Shown: positions 27,990-37,225, counted from the first letter of the stretch. The stretch: 64,000 bases of DNA from Claveliimonas acetigenes (GCF_025567385.1 NZ_JAOQJU010000006.1:1-64000), one strand, 5' to 3'. Notes: a model not told the origin generated them from the sequence alone. Program-made: numbers and translations.

Positions 27990-28721
27990 TTACAGATTTT
28001 TTCTGTATTTACTGGGCGTTATACCGACAACTTTTTTAAATACTTTCATGAAATAGTAATAATCTTTATATCCAACCGCTTCTCCTATTTCGTTTATGGA
28101 AAGTTTTTCATCAGCCAACAGCTCCTTTGCTTTCTGGATTCTTTTTGAAATTAAATATTCAGAAAAAGACATGCCAATCCGCTCCTTCAAAAGTTCGCTT
28201 AAATAGCTGGTGCTCATATTGTATTTCTTAGCTATAGATGTCAGGGTAATGTCTTTCCTATAGTTTTGCTGCAAATTCCTTATGATTTCTTCTATCATAG
28301 GCAGATTCTCTTCTTCCTGCGAATCAAATTCCGACACGGCTTCGCCACCTTCAAATACCCGGACAAGCTCCTGCAGGGTACTCTCCAATTGCTCCTGCTT
28401 CACCGGTTTCAACAAATAATCGAATGCATCCAGCCGAATTGCTTTTCTTGCATATTCAAATTCTGCGTATCCACTGAGCAGAATCACCTTTGTAGCTAAG
28501 CATTTCTTTTTCATCTGTTCTAGTAATTCCAAACCGTCATATCCGGGCATACGGATATCTGTAATCAACAGATCCGGCTTTTCCCTTTCCACAGCCTCCA
28601 ATGCTGCGACTCCATTCATCACCTCCCCAATAACCCGAAACGGCAGCCCGCTTTTCTCAATTAACTTTTTTATACTGAGTGTCATCCACAACTCATCATC
28701 CGCCACTAACACTCTATACAT
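27990..28721 (-). CDS. YesN-type response regulator with AraC DNA-binding domain
   Basis: A 243-residue two-component regulator. The receiver domain (1-120) has the DDE acidic patch (VADDE), the phospho-Asp in LLITDIRMPGYDGLELL, and the conserved Lys in LLKPVKQEQ. The C-terminal AraC-type double helix-turn-helix (about 145-243) ends in ...GITPSKYRKN. The AGGAGG start signal lies inside the kinase gene, and the genes overlap by 8 bases. It probably activates the GH127 gene downstream. Confidence 0.93.
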   Translation of the reverse strand: MYRVLVADDELWMTLSIKKLIEKSGLPFRVIGEVMNGVAALEAVEREKPDLLITDIRMPGYDGLELLEQMKKKCLATKVILLSGYAEFEYARKAIRLDAFDYLLKPVKQEQLESTLQELVRVFEGGEAVSEFDSQEEENLPMIEEIIRNLQQNYRKDITLTSIAKKYNMSTSYLSELLKERIGMSFSEYLISKRIQKAKELLADEKLSINEIGEAVGYKDYYYFMKVFKKVVGITPSKYRKNL

Positions 28722-30453
28722 TCTTATCCTCCTGTATCTGCCCCGGAGTTATAATTGTCACCCTGGTTCCAACTCCAGAGCTGCTCTCTAGTAAAAACTT
28801 TGCTTCTTCCCCATAAAACAAATGCAGCCTTTTATAGATATTCAGCAATCCAATAGACTTTGCATGTTCGTCATCTCCTTTCTTCTCCAACATCTCCAGA
28901 ACTGCTCCTCTTCTTTCTTCGGACATGCCGCATCCATTATCCTCCACACAAAATCTAAGGAGTCCTTCGTCTGTCAACTCTACATTAACAAACACATCTC
29001 CGCCATTCAGGTTCTTTTCTACCCCATGAAAGACGGCATTTTCAACCAGAGGCTGTAAAAGCAGTTTTATCATCTTTTTCTTTTTCACAGCCTTGTCAGT
29101 CTGAATATGTACACGAATATTTCCTGCAAAGCGATAGTCAATAATTCTGGCATATTCCTTCACATGATTCAACTCTTCTTCTACCAGAACAACATTATCT
29201 CCTCTGACGCCATAGCGGAACAGTTCTGACAGCGACATAGTAATTTCAGCAATGTCTTCTTTATCATAGTATAATGCCATAGCCCGAATACAGCCAAGGG
29301 TATTATACAGGAAATGTGGATTAATCTGGTTGCGGTATGCCAATATCTGTATTTTCTTTTTGGAAAGTTCCATTTCATACATCTTTTTCTGGAACTGCTG
29401 TACATTATTCTGAAGAATTTCTTTTTCATCCAGCATCCAGTTCAAGCTTTTTGCCAGCCTTCCAATTTCATCTTTTCTATTAATTTCCATTCTTGCATCC
29501 GGCTCATCCAACAGGTTTTTGACAAAAGTATCCATCTGCTCAATCGGATCAACAATCCTTTTTTTGAAAAAACTCCGCATTACCATCAGCAATACTAATA
29601 GAAAAATATACATCATTGCTATATCCACATACAAATCCCATGTTCCAATCATAACCTCCTTTTGCGGAATAACACTGACCAGCTTCCAGCCTTCCTTATT
29701 GACCTTACATTCTTTAATATAATAGTAACTTTTTTTCTGCTCATCAATTGGAAAATATTTCCTGTAATCATCACCGTAAGAAGAAATAATGTTCTCATTT
29801 TGATCCAGCAGGTACATCCTTGAGTTATTCGTAACCTTCATATCTTCCATTATATCGTCAATCCCCACCGTCCGCATTGCAAATAAGACGATGCCCCTCC
29901 TTGTTCCATATCCTTCACTCGATAAATCAAAGACTGGAAAAGAAATCGTATAATAAGAATGTCCGTTGTAATCCGAAACAAACATCGTTCCAAATTCCAT
30001 CTCATTCTTTTCTGAATTCGAAGGCAGCTTTACCTGTTGCCAGAACGCTTCATTTCCTGCAATCAGATTCATTTCCTCATCATACATGCCAATCTGCTCT
30101 ATATCATCTTCCAGCGTCATGGTATTTAAAAACGCAGATGTAATCTCATCAACATAAATAGAACGCTCTTCCTCAGCCATTGTAAAATACCCATAAGCTG
30201 ACGGGGAATATGCCAAAGTAGAAATCCTGCCATAAATACTTTCCGAATATTCTTTCATTTTACTTTGCATCTGCTCCATTTTATCATTATTCAACATCTT
30301 TATATTACTGACATTTGCTGATGCTGTATAATATATGCTCATGGTACAAACGCCTGCAAGAACCACTAAAAGCATAGCGCTTAATACTTTTATCTGCTGA
30401 TATAAACTATCTGGAATGGTCTTTACTATCATCTGCCGTAATTTCTTCATCAT
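28714..30453 (-). CDS. YesM-type sensor histidine kinase
   Basis: A 579-residue membrane kinase. A first transmembrane helix near residues 20-42, a large extracellular sensor (about 45-270), a second helix (about 275-295), a HAMP linker, then a His_kinase domain with QINPHFLYNTL (phospho-His) and an ATPase domain with N-box LVENAVFHG and VEDNGCGM. This LytS/YesM class typically senses sugars or polymers outside the cell and phosphorylates a YesN partner, here the overlapping downstream gene. Confidence 0.93.
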   Translation of the reverse strand: MMKKLRQMIVKTIPDSLYQQIKVLSAMLLVVLAGVCTMSIYYTASANVSNIKMLNNDKMEQMQSKMKEYSESIYGRISTLAYSPSAYGYFTMAEEERSIYVDEITSAFLNTMTLEDDIEQIGMYDEEMNLIAGNEAFWQQVKLPSNSEKNEMEFGTMFVSDYNGHSYYTISFPVFDLSSEGYGTRRGIVLFAMRTVGIDDIMEDMKVTNNSRMYLLDQNENIISSYGDDYRKYFPIDEQKKSYYYIKECKVNKEGWKLVSVIPQKEVMIGTWDLYVDIAMMYIFLLVLLMVMRSFFKKRIVDPIEQMDTFVKNLLDEPDARMEINRKDEIGRLAKSLNWMLDEKEILQNNVQQFQKKMYEMELSKKKIQILAYRNQINPHFLYNTLGCIRAMALYYDKEDIAEITMSLSELFRYGVRGDNVVLVEEELNHVKEYARIIDYRFAGNIRVHIQTDKAVKKKKMIKLLLQPLVENAVFHGVEKNLNGGDVFVNVELTDEGLLRFCVEDNGCGMSEERRGAVLEMLEKKGDDEHAKSIGLLNIYKRLHLFYGEEAKFLLESSSGVGTRVTIITPGQIQEDKNV

Positions 30454-30481
30454 TGGTCTACCTTCTCAATCTGACGATTCG

Positions 30482-32506
30482 TCAGATAATCCCTATTTCA
30501 TATAATTCATGCAGTGCCCGCGTAGCACAGATATAACGGAACTGTCTATCCAATGGGTTCTCACCGTCTCCTTCGGCTATAAATACCTGGTCAAATTCCA
30601 GTCCTTTCGCCATATAAAATGTCGTAACAGTCATCCCTTTTCGGAAAGCAGAACTGTCCCTGTCGATATAGAAGACATCCTCCCGCCGTTCCTTCAGAGC
30701 AAGATACAATTCTCCTGCCTCCCGTTCTGTCATGGTAAGGACAGCGGCAGTCTCGTATTCTTCTGCACCCAGACGCACATTTTCCAGTATTCTGCAGACA
30801 GTCTCTTCCTGCGACCTGCAAAAATATTTCTTCACTTCCTTTCCATGTCTCTGCAGATACCCAATTCCTTCCACACCCGCTATCTTTCCGGCATATTCCG
30901 CAATCTCCGCCGTGTTGCGGTAACTTCTGTTCATTTCAATCCGCCTTACCTTCCTGCCAAAGATCTTCGGCAGGAAAGCCAATACATCCTGCATCTTTCC
31001 ATCTATGGTCTGCGCCCGGTCGCCTAGTATCGTCATACTACATGGGAACAAACGCTCCAAAATCACATACTGGAGATAGGAATAATCCTGCATCTCATCA
31101 ATTACCAGATGCCGGATATCCCTGCGCACTGCTCCCGCGCACAGACGATACTTCAGATACAGAATCGGGAATACATCCTCATAAGCAAGGATTCTCCTTT
31201 CCGGCGGAATGTCAGGAAGCACAGGCAATCCATTTTCCGTAAGAAACCAGTTGTATATCTCATAGAGATCCGTCGTTACATACATCTTCCGGAATTTTTC
31301 TTTTATAACCCCGGCTTCCTCCTCACAGAGTTCTCTTTTGCACAACGTCTCATACTCATCGATAAAATAATCCCTCACCGCATCCATTCTGGACAGAAGC
31401 GGAATGTCCGCAAACTTATAATAGAAAAAATCCAGGATTTCTTCCGCCTTTTTCTCCAGCGTCTTATAACGCACATCCCGGAAATCAACCAGCCGGTCTT
31501 CCAGTTCAATCAAAAAGCCTTCCACCGCACGCACAAATTCTTCTGATTGTTTCCAACGAAATCTCTTCTCACTCTGTGCGTCCATTCCTGCTATCTGTTT
31601 CTCAATCTGATGATATCTGTCCTCACAATCCGCTGCGATTCCTTCCAGTTCCCTGTAAGCAAAAAGATCCAGGCTCATCTCCTGTATATTCTCCTCTCCC
31701 AGCTCGGGAAGAATGTGGGAAATATAATCGGAAAATACACTGTTCGGCGATAAAATCAATATGTTAGACGAATTCAGATTCTTCCGATCATGATACAAAA
31801 GATAAGCAATCCGGTGCAGGGCAACCGACGTCTTCCCACTTCCCGCCGCCCCCTGTATGGCAAGAATCTTATCTTCCGTGTTGCGGATAATGGCATTCTG
31901 CTCCCGCTGAATGGTCCGGACGATATTCTTAAGCTGCGTGTCGCTATTCGCTCCAAGCTCCTGCTTTAGAATATCATCATCAATCTTCATATCACTCTCA
32001 AATTCATAAACCATCTTTCCGCCGCGGATTTTATACTGCCATTTCGACAGAATCTCTCCCTCCAGTAATCCTGCCGGAGCCTCATAAGCTGCCCTTCCTT
32101 TATCATAATCATAAAAAAGACTGCTGATCGGTGCCCTCCAGTCATAAATGAGCGGAACCTGCCCTCTTTCTCTGGCAAAGTTCCCAATGCCAATATAGAA
32201 AACCTCCGCTTCTTCTTCTCCATCATAGACGAACTCCACGCTTCCGAAAAACGGCGAATCCAACATCTTTTTCATACGGCTCATGCGCTTTTGATTCTCC
32301 TGGTTGGCACTCACCTGTGTAAGTAGCGCCTGCTGGTTATCATAATTTTCATAACCATATTGATCCATCTCCGTATAATTCTCCCAATAGTAGTCATTCA
32401 TTCCGGCAATATCCTTCTGTATCTCCTGAATCCGCGCGCCAAGCTCCTGAATTCCTTCTTGAATCTGTTCCGTAATATATTTCAAAAAATCTGTGCCTCT
32501 GCTCAC
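30482..32506 (-). CDS. HelD-like RNA polymerase-recycling ATPase (UvrD/Rep superfamily)
   Basis: A 674-residue superfamily 1 helicase-like ATPase. An N-terminal coiled coil (1-70, TEQIQEGIQELGARIQEIQKD) resembles the HelD arm that enters RNA polymerase. Walker A is IQGAAGSGKTSVAL; later motifs are VIDEMQDYS (Walker B), MNRSYRNTAEI, and TTFYMAKGLEFDQVFI near the end. It is about 100 residues shorter than B. subtilis HelD (774). The start is a GTG at 32506 with GGAG 10 bases upstream. It lies 28 bases before the kinase gene on the same strand. Confidence 0.85.
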   Translation of the reverse strand: MSRGTDFLKYITEQIQEGIQELGARIQEIQKDIAGMNDYYWENYTEMDQYGYENYDNQQALLTQVSANQENQKRMSRMKKMLDSPFFGSVEFVYDGEEEAEVFYIGIGNFARERGQVPLIYDWRAPISSLFYDYDKGRAAYEAPAGLLEGEILSKWQYKIRGGKMVYEFESDMKIDDDILKQELGANSDTQLKNIVRTIQREQNAIIRNTEDKILAIQGAAGSGKTSVALHRIAYLLYHDRKNLNSSNILILSPNSVFSDYISHILPELGEENIQEMSLDLFAYRELEGIAADCEDRYHQIEKQIAGMDAQSEKRFRWKQSEEFVRAVEGFLIELEDRLVDFRDVRYKTLEKKAEEILDFFYYKFADIPLLSRMDAVRDYFIDEYETLCKRELCEEEAGVIKEKFRKMYVTTDLYEIYNWFLTENGLPVLPDIPPERRILAYEDVFPILYLKYRLCAGAVRRDIRHLVIDEMQDYSYLQYVILERLFPCSMTILGDRAQTIDGKMQDVLAFLPKIFGRKVRRIEMNRSYRNTAEIAEYAGKIAGVEGIGYLQRHGKEVKKYFCRSQEETVCRILENVRLGAEEYETAAVLTMTEREAGELYLALKERREDVFYIDRDSSAFRKGMTVTTFYMAKGLEFDQVFIAEGDGENPLDRQFRYICATRALHELYEIGII

Positions 32507-32615
32507 TGTCTTATATCTCCTTCATTTTCTCAAATGCTAGGATTTCTCCCTCGGTTTTACTAACATAGTATCAGAGCATGCATTCTTTTCCAATAGGAAA
32601 AAGCTGAAAAACTGC

Positions 32616-32642
32616 AAAAAGCTCCGGGAAAAATCCCGGAGC
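32616..32642 (-). terminator. terminator of the fic gene
   Basis: A perfect 9-bp GC-rich stem (32634-32642 with 32621-32629), short loop, and TTTTT (32620-32616) on the minus strand; a textbook intrinsic terminator. Confidence 0.9.
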
Positions 32643-32682
32643 CAAATCCTTTTCTAAAATATACAATACACAAAATATTCTC

Positions 32683-33288
32683 TTACAATTCTTCTGTTTT
32701 GAAAGTGGCATAGCCTTCGTAATAATAACTGTAATCAATACCTTTCATATAAATACCACGATTATCAACCTCATCGGTCAACGCCGCTTTTAAAATATAT
32801 TTTATTTCAATATCCTTCACAGGGCTTCGCTCCATAGCCATAAGATAATCATCCTTGTCTACTTTGCTCCAGTCTATCACCTGACCCAGCTCCTTTTTTA
32901 AAATCATATCAAGCCAGATACGGGTGCTTCGCCCGTTTCCCTCTCTGAAAGGATGTGCAATATTCATTTCTACATACTTTTCAATAATTTCATCAAAAGT
33001 AGACTGCGGCATTTTGTCTATTTGAACCAGTGCCGCTTCCAAATACATCAATGGTGCAAACCGGAAATTACCTTTTGCTATATTAACAGTCCTGATTTTT
33101 CCGGCAAAATCATAAATATCTTCAAATAAATATCTGTGAATTTCTTTTAACGAAGAAAACCTTCCCGCTTCAAGTCTGTCAAGTATACCATTTTCAAAAA
33201 GAGTAATCGCTTTTTTCTTACTAATACGCTCTTCTTCACGGGCAAGATCAGCCGAATTATCAATCCCTAATTTATTTTCAAGTGTCAT
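32683..33288 (-). CDS. class III Fic protein (autoinhibited AMP-transferase)
   Basis: A 201-residue stand-alone Fic enzyme, expected to transfer AMP to a protein target. The active site reads HPFREGNGRSTR. The C-terminal helix carries SYYYEG (about residues 187-192), which fits the class III inhibitory motif (S/T)xxxE(G/N) as in Neisseria NmFic. It also shares with that protein the IHRYLF, YDFAGKIR and FRFA blocks. NmFic-type enzymes modify DNA gyrase; the target here is inferred only. It has its own promoter and terminator and no separate antitoxin gene. GGAGG precedes ATG 33288. Confidence 0.9.
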   Translation of the reverse strand: MTLENKLGIDNSADLAREEERISKKKAITLFENGILDRLEAGRFSSLKEIHRYLFEDIYDFAGKIRTVNIAKGNFRFAPLMYLEAALVQIDKMPQSTFDEIIEKYVEMNIAHPFREGNGRSTRIWLDMILKKELGQVIDWSKVDKDDYLMAMERSPVKDIEIKYILKAALTDEVDNRGIYMKGIDYSYYYEGYATFKTEEL

Positions 33289-33350
33289 CTTATACCTCCA
33301 TTGTCCACACCTGCAATTACGTCAGATTTCACTTCACTATGGATTGATAT

Positions 33351-33379
33351 ATTATAACCTTCTTTTCTGCAAAACACAA
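33351..33379 (-). promoter_or_regulatory. fic promoter
   Basis: TTGTGT (33379-33374), 17 bases, TATAAT (33356-33351) on the minus strand, about 60 bases upstream of the fic start. It makes fic an independent unit after the thi operon. Confidence 0.6.
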
Positions 33380-33411
33380 TAACAAACCCTGGCGTTTCGT
33401 AAATTCCCGAA

Positions 33412-34002
33412 TTACAGAAGTTTCTGCAGATATGCCTGCACATCTTCACACTGCATCAACCCGCTCATTACACAGGCTCCCGCGGCTCCCACGCTGCGGA
33501 CAGCGCCAATATTTTCACTGCTGATGCCGCCAATGGCATACACCGGAACCGTCACGCTCTCACAGACATTTTCAAGAAAAGACAAGCCCCGGCCGGGGAG
33601 TCCCATCTTACAGTCAGTAGCGAAAACATGTCCGGCGGTAACATAGGTACACCCCAGTCCTACGGCTTCCTTTGCGTCCTCCACAGAATGACAGGAGGCG
33701 CCAATTTGCTTAAAATGCGCTTTCTGTCCTTCCGTCATGTCCCGCAGCGCCGGAAGGGGCATATGAATCGCCTCTGCCTCCAGGCGGACGGCTACATCCA
33801 CAAAACTGTGAAGGACACAGGGAACCTGATGGCTTCTGCATACATTTAATACCTGACCGGCAAGCCGGAAATACGCTTCCTCTTCCAAATCCTTCTCCCG
33901 CAGAATGATTCCGGCAGGATGGGCCGCCGCAATCTTCTCTATCCGCGTCAGAAAATCTTCCCTGCACAACTTCCGGTTCGTCACACATAAAATATCAGAC
34001 AT
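33412..34002 (-). CDS. thiE: thiamine phosphate synthase-like protein (ThiE/TenI)
   Basis: A 196-residue TIM-barrel protein of the ThiE/TenI group. ThiE joins the thiazole and pyrimidine moieties; TenI aromatises the thiazole. Visible: LCVTNRKL start, REKDLEEEAY, HMPLPAL, GASCHSVEDAKEA, TYVTAGHVFATDCKMGLPGRGL and VYAIGGISSENI. His in AGHVF and the G-rich loop fit either role. The start at 34002 overlaps the thiH end by 8 bases; an ATG at 34014 is possible. As the last gene after thiSFGH, TenI activity is as likely as ThiE. Confidence 0.82.
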   Translation of the reverse strand: MSDILCVTNRKLCREDFLTRIEKIAAAHPAGIILREKDLEEEAYFRLAGQVLNVCRSHQVPCVLHSFVDVAVRLEAEAIHMPLPALRDMTEGQKAHFKQIGASCHSVEDAKEAVGLGCTYVTAGHVFATDCKMGLPGRGLSFLENVCESVTVPVYAIGGISSENIGAVRSVGAAGACVMSGLMQCEDVQAYLQKLL

Positions 34003-35248
34003 AAAGATAATCATTCAGAACCGGCTGCAGGCCTTCCTCCGAAATATCCCGGTACATATTATCCAGACTCCGGTTATCATCAATCTCGAATTGTTCGTCG
34101 CCCTGCGCCTCGTCCGACTCCTTTCCTGTGTATTTTGTCTCGTGGTCGCCGATACCCGTAGAGACGCCTGCCGAAACCTTCGTTGCCGCAATCTTCACGA
34201 TGCCATTCCGGAAACGGGCACTCTCACGGGAGGATACGGTAATTCCTACAAATGGCAGAAAAATACGGTAGGCACAGATAATCTGGCAAAGCTGCCTCTC
34301 TCCTACATCCATGGGACTGATTTTATCGTTGTTGATAATCGGCCGCAGGCGCGGACAAGACAGCGACATCTCCGCCTGGGGATATTTGCGCTGCAGATAA
34401 TACACATGGAGCGCCGTCGCCAGCGCATCCTTCCTGAAATCTGACAGTCCCAGAAGCGCTGAAAATGCCACACCGCGCATTCCGCCCCGCAAAGCACGTT
34501 CCTGCGCATCAAACCGATATGGCCACACACGCTTATGCCCGAACAAATGTAATGTCTCATATTTATCCATATCGTAGGTCTCCTGAAATACTGTCACATA
34601 ATCCGCTCCACACTCATGGAGATAACGGTATTCTTCTGTATTAACAGGATAGATTTCAAGCCCTACCATACGGAAATATTTCCGCGCCAGCTTGCATGCT
34701 TCGCCAATATAGGCAACATCACTCTGGGTACGGCTCTCCCCGGTAAGGATCAGAATTTCTTCCATGCCAGAATCAGCGATTACCCGCATCTCATGCTCAA
34801 TCTGTTCCATGCTGAGTTTCATGCGGTTAATATGGTTGTAACAGTTAAATCCACAATAAACACAATAATTTTCACAATAATTTGCAATGTAAAGAGGCGT
34901 AAACAGATACACCGTATTCCCAAAATGCTTGCTGGTTTCCAGCCTTGCCCTTTCTGCCATCTTCTCAAGAAACGGCTCTGCGGCAGGGGATAAAAGCGCC
35001 TTGAAATCTTCTATCGAACAAGTCTCATGCTCCAGTGCCGTCCTTACATCCTTTGCCATATACCCGGAATAATCGTAATTCTGCATCTGCATCATAACAT
35101 TTTTACAGACATCAGATTCAATCTGCTCCATTCCCGGCAAATACTCCATATGGTTCTTCCGGAAGGAAGGATCCGTCTCCAGCCTGTGCTTCTTTTCCAG
35201 TGCTTTCGGAGAAAGATATTCTGAATCAACAAAGAACTGATTTTCCAT
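33995..35248 (-). CDS. thiH: 2-iminoacetate synthase
   Basis: A 417-residue radical SAM enzyme that cleaves tyrosine to dehydroglycine and p-cresol, feeding the thiazole ring. The cluster motif is CENYCVYCGF, followed by ILILTGESRTQSDVAYI, FQETYD and SCPRLRPI, typical of ThiH. The start is taken at MENQFF (35248) because AGGAGG is 8 bases away; an ATG six bases upstream is too close. It overlaps the next gene and uses an oxygen-sensitive route suited to an anaerobe, in place of ThiO. Confidence 0.95.
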   Translation of the reverse strand: MENQFFVDSEYLSPKALEKKHRLETDPSFRKNHMEYLPGMEQIESDVCKNVMMQMQNYDYSGYMAKDVRTALEHETCSIEDFKALLSPAAEPFLEKMAERARLETSKHFGNTVYLFTPLYIANYCENYCVYCGFNCYNHINRMKLSMEQIEHEMRVIADSGMEEILILTGESRTQSDVAYIGEACKLARKYFRMVGLEIYPVNTEEYRYLHECGADYVTVFQETYDMDKYETLHLFGHKRVWPYRFDAQERALRGGMRGVAFSALLGLSDFRKDALATALHVYYLQRKYPQAEMSLSCPRLRPIINNDKISPMDVGERQLCQIICAYRIFLPFVGITVSSRESARFRNGIVKIAATKVSAGVSTGIGDHETKYTGKESDEAQGDEQFEIDDNRSLDNMYRDISEEGLQPVLNDYLYV

Positions 35249-35260
35249 CCTCATCCCCTC

Positions 35261-36034
35261 CTAATCATGCAAAAATCCTGTCAACGGATCCGATGCCGAT
35301 GCACCACGGGTCAGAACTCTTCCAATCCCTGCAAGATACGCCTGACGCCCTGCCTCGATAGCTTGACGGAATGCCGATGCCATCACCGGAAGATCTCCTG
35401 CTGTCGCCAGCGCTGTATTTGCCATAATCGCCGCAGCGCCCATCTCCATTGCCTCACACGCCTGGGAGGGCTTACCGATTCCTGCATCCACAATAATCGG
35501 CACGTCAATCTCATCGATTAATATCTGGATAAATTCACGGGTAGCCAATCCCTTATTGGAACCAATGGGAGATGCCAGGGGCATCACCGTCGCTGCACCT
35601 GCATTTACCAGATCCCGGGCCACATTCAGATCCGGATACATATAAGGCATAACGACAAAACCTTCCTTCGCCAGAATCTCCGTAGCCTTAATCGTCTCCT
35701 GGTTGTCCGGCAGCAGATATTTTGCATCACGCATAATTTCCACCTTCACAAAATTCCCGCACCCCAGTTCTCTTGCAAGCCGGGCAATCCGCACGGCCTC
35801 CTGGGCGTTTCTTGCGCCGGATGTATTCGGAAGCAGCGTAACTCCCTCCGGAATGTAATCCAGGATATTCTCCTGCTCTTTCGTATTTGCACGGCGCACA
35901 GCAAGCGTAATAATTTCCGCCCCTGCATACTTTACTGCAGCTTCAATCAACTTCAAAGAATATTTTCCGGAACCCAGAATGAACCGGGACTGAAATTCCT
36001 TTCCGCCAATTACCAGTTTATCGTTTGTCTGCAT
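35261..36034 (-). CDS. thiG: thiazole synthase
   Basis: A 257-residue TIM-barrel enzyme forming the thiazole phosphate from deoxyxylulose phosphate, dehydroglycine and ThiS thiocarboxylate. Motifs: FQSRFILGSGKY, ITLAVRRAN (the ring-opening Lys region is replaced by a conserved Arg-rich stretch in this view), PNTSGARNAQEAVR, VMPLASPIGSNKGL, VPIIVDAGIGKPSQA and MANTALA. The ATG at 36034 is preferred over the GTG at 36037. It is third in thiS-thiF-thiG-thiH-thiE. Confidence 0.95.
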   Translation of the reverse strand: MQTNDKLVIGGKEFQSRFILGSGKYSLKLIEAAVKYAGAEIITLAVRRANTKEQENILDYIPEGVTLLPNTSGARNAQEAVRIARLARELGCGNFVKVEIMRDAKYLLPDNQETIKATEILAKEGFVVMPYMYPDLNVARDLVNAGAATVMPLASPIGSNKGLATREFIQILIDEIDVPIIVDAGIGKPSQACEAMEMGAAAIMANTALATAGDLPVMASAFRQAIEAGRQAYLAGIGRVLTRGASASDPLTGFLHD

Positions 36035-36070
36035 CACAATTCCTTCTTTCTATGTATAATAAATGGTATT

Positions 36071-36712
36071 TTAAACTTCATACTTTCCTGCCAGAATACG
36101 CAGGATCACGTGGGCTTCATGGGCTGCGCACAGCATCACCCGGGAAGAAATAAGCCCTATATCATCCGCCACGTCACTGACTCCATCCCCGCAGAGATAA
36201 AAACGCTCTGTCACCCTGCGTGTCCTGATGGCATTTGCTGAGCCAAACCCTGCCATGCCGGAAGCAGCAACCAGATATTTCTCCGGCATCCGTTCCATCA
36301 CGCCATTTACCAGCATCGCCTTTGCCTGGGCATTATCAAACGCCTCGCAGATAACGTCCGCTTCCTTCAGCAAACTGTAAAAATTATCTTCTGAAATACG
36401 CTCTGTATATGTCTCAACCGCAATATACGGCGCAATTTCCTGTAAATTGGCTGCCAGAGCCTCTGTCTTATGCATCCCTACCTGTGCCGCTTTATACTGC
36501 TGCCGGTGAAGATTCGAGACGTCCACTTTGTCGAAATCAATCAGGATTAACCGTCCTACCCCTGCCCGCGCAAGGGAAACAGCCACATTAGAACCGAGTC
36601 CTCCCAGCCCGCAGACAGCAACCGATGCCGCGTCAAACTTATCCTGTATCTTATCACCATGCCTTATTCTGAGTACCTGCCGCATTTCCTCTTCACCCGA
36701 TATGTTTCCCAT
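36071..36712 (-). CDS. thiF: ThiF-family adenylyltransferase
   Basis: A 213-residue E1-like enzyme that adenylates the ThiS C-terminus. It has the ATP-binding VAVCGLGGLGSNVAVSLARAGVG, the Asp/Arg loop IDFDKVDVSNLHRQQY and CEAFDNAQAK. It is compact and lacks the CxxC zinc pairs of the longer E. coli ThiF. Start at MGNISG (36712), one base after the thiS stop, with GGAGG inside the thiS end. Confidence 0.93.
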   Translation of the reverse strand: MGNISGEEEMRQVLRIRHGDKIQDKFDAASVAVCGLGGLGSNVAVSLARAGVGRLILIDFDKVDVSNLHRQQYKAAQVGMHKTEALAANLQEIAPYIAVETYTERISEDNFYSLLKEADVICEAFDNAQAKAMLVNGVMERMPEKYLVAASGMAGFGSANAIRTRRVTERFYLCGDGVSDVADDIGLISSRVMLCAAHEAHVILRILAGKYEV

Positions 36713-36713
36713 C

Positions 36714-36908
36714 TTAACCACCTCCTACAAAGCTCACAACCTCTACTGTGTCGCCGTCCCGGAATACGGTCTCGCCATATTGCGCTTTCGGAACAATCTC
36801 ACCATTGCACTCCACGGCAATCCGCTTCGGGTCGTAACCGGAAGCTTCCAGATACGCAGCCAGCGTCTTCCCTGCCAAATCCAAATCCGTTCCGTTCACC
36901 TTAACCAT
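36714..36908 (-). CDS. thiS: sulfur carrier protein ThiS
   Basis: A 64-residue ubiquitin-fold protein with the essential Gly-Gly tail (VVSFVGGG, with one extra Gly). It carries sulfur as a thiocarboxylate for ThiG. Start at MVKVNG (36908) with GGAGG 8 bases upstream. First gene after the TPP riboswitch. Confidence 0.93.
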   Translation of the reverse strand: MVKVNGTDLDLAGKTLAAYLEASGYDPKRIAVECNGEIVPKAQYGETVFRDGDTVEVVSFVGGG

Positions 36909-36930
36909 CTGCCATCCCTCCATTCTACAT

Positions 36931-36950
36931 TCGAATTCCCTATATCACAC
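36931..36950. repeat. post-terminator repeat, copy A (partial)
   Basis: On the minus strand this reads TGATATAGGGAATTCGA directly after the T-run of the thi leader terminator. It matches the cores of copies at 52021-52051 and 56341-56372, which also directly follow minus-strand T-runs. Confidence 0.6.
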
Positions 36951-36985
36951 AAAAACAGGAAGTCACTGATTTGGTAACTTCCTGT
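36951..36985 (-). terminator. TPP riboswitch expression-platform terminator
   Basis: A 9-bp stem (36977-36985 with 36955-36963) followed by a T-run (36954-36951). Its loop (36966-36974) is exactly complementary to 37026-37034 in the aptamer, giving an alternative pairing that would prevent termination when TPP is absent. Confidence 0.85.
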
Positions 36986-37001
36986 AAACAATCATTATAC
37001 T

Positions 37002-37090
37002 CAGGCTTCCCTACGTTGGCATTATCCAAATCAGGTTATCGGGTCGAAAGTCTTACTTTCCTCTCAGCCTGTCACACAAGCTCCCCTCTG
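37002..37090 (-). ncRNA. TPP riboswitch (THI element)
   Basis: The minus strand contains the conserved series GGGGAGC, CTGAGA, ACCCG, ACCTGAT, TGGATAATGCCA and CGTAGGGAAGC in the right order and spacing. Bound thiamine pyrophosphate should favour the downstream terminator and switch off thiSFGHE. Confidence 0.95.
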
Positions 37091-37106
37091 TTTTATTGTC
37101 AAAAGT

Positions 37107-37135
37107 ATTATACGTCCATATTTTTCATAATGCAA
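37107..37135 (-). promoter_or_regulatory. thi operon promoter
   Basis: TTGCAT (37135-37130), 17 bases, TATAAT (37112-37107), ending about 18 bases before the aptamer. Confidence 0.65.
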
Positions 37136-37225
37136 GTAATTTCTGCCGGATATTTAGTTATCCCATATAGGGGTATATGATCTTGTAGCCTATCTAACTA
37201 CCACTGATCCATACCATGTGACACA

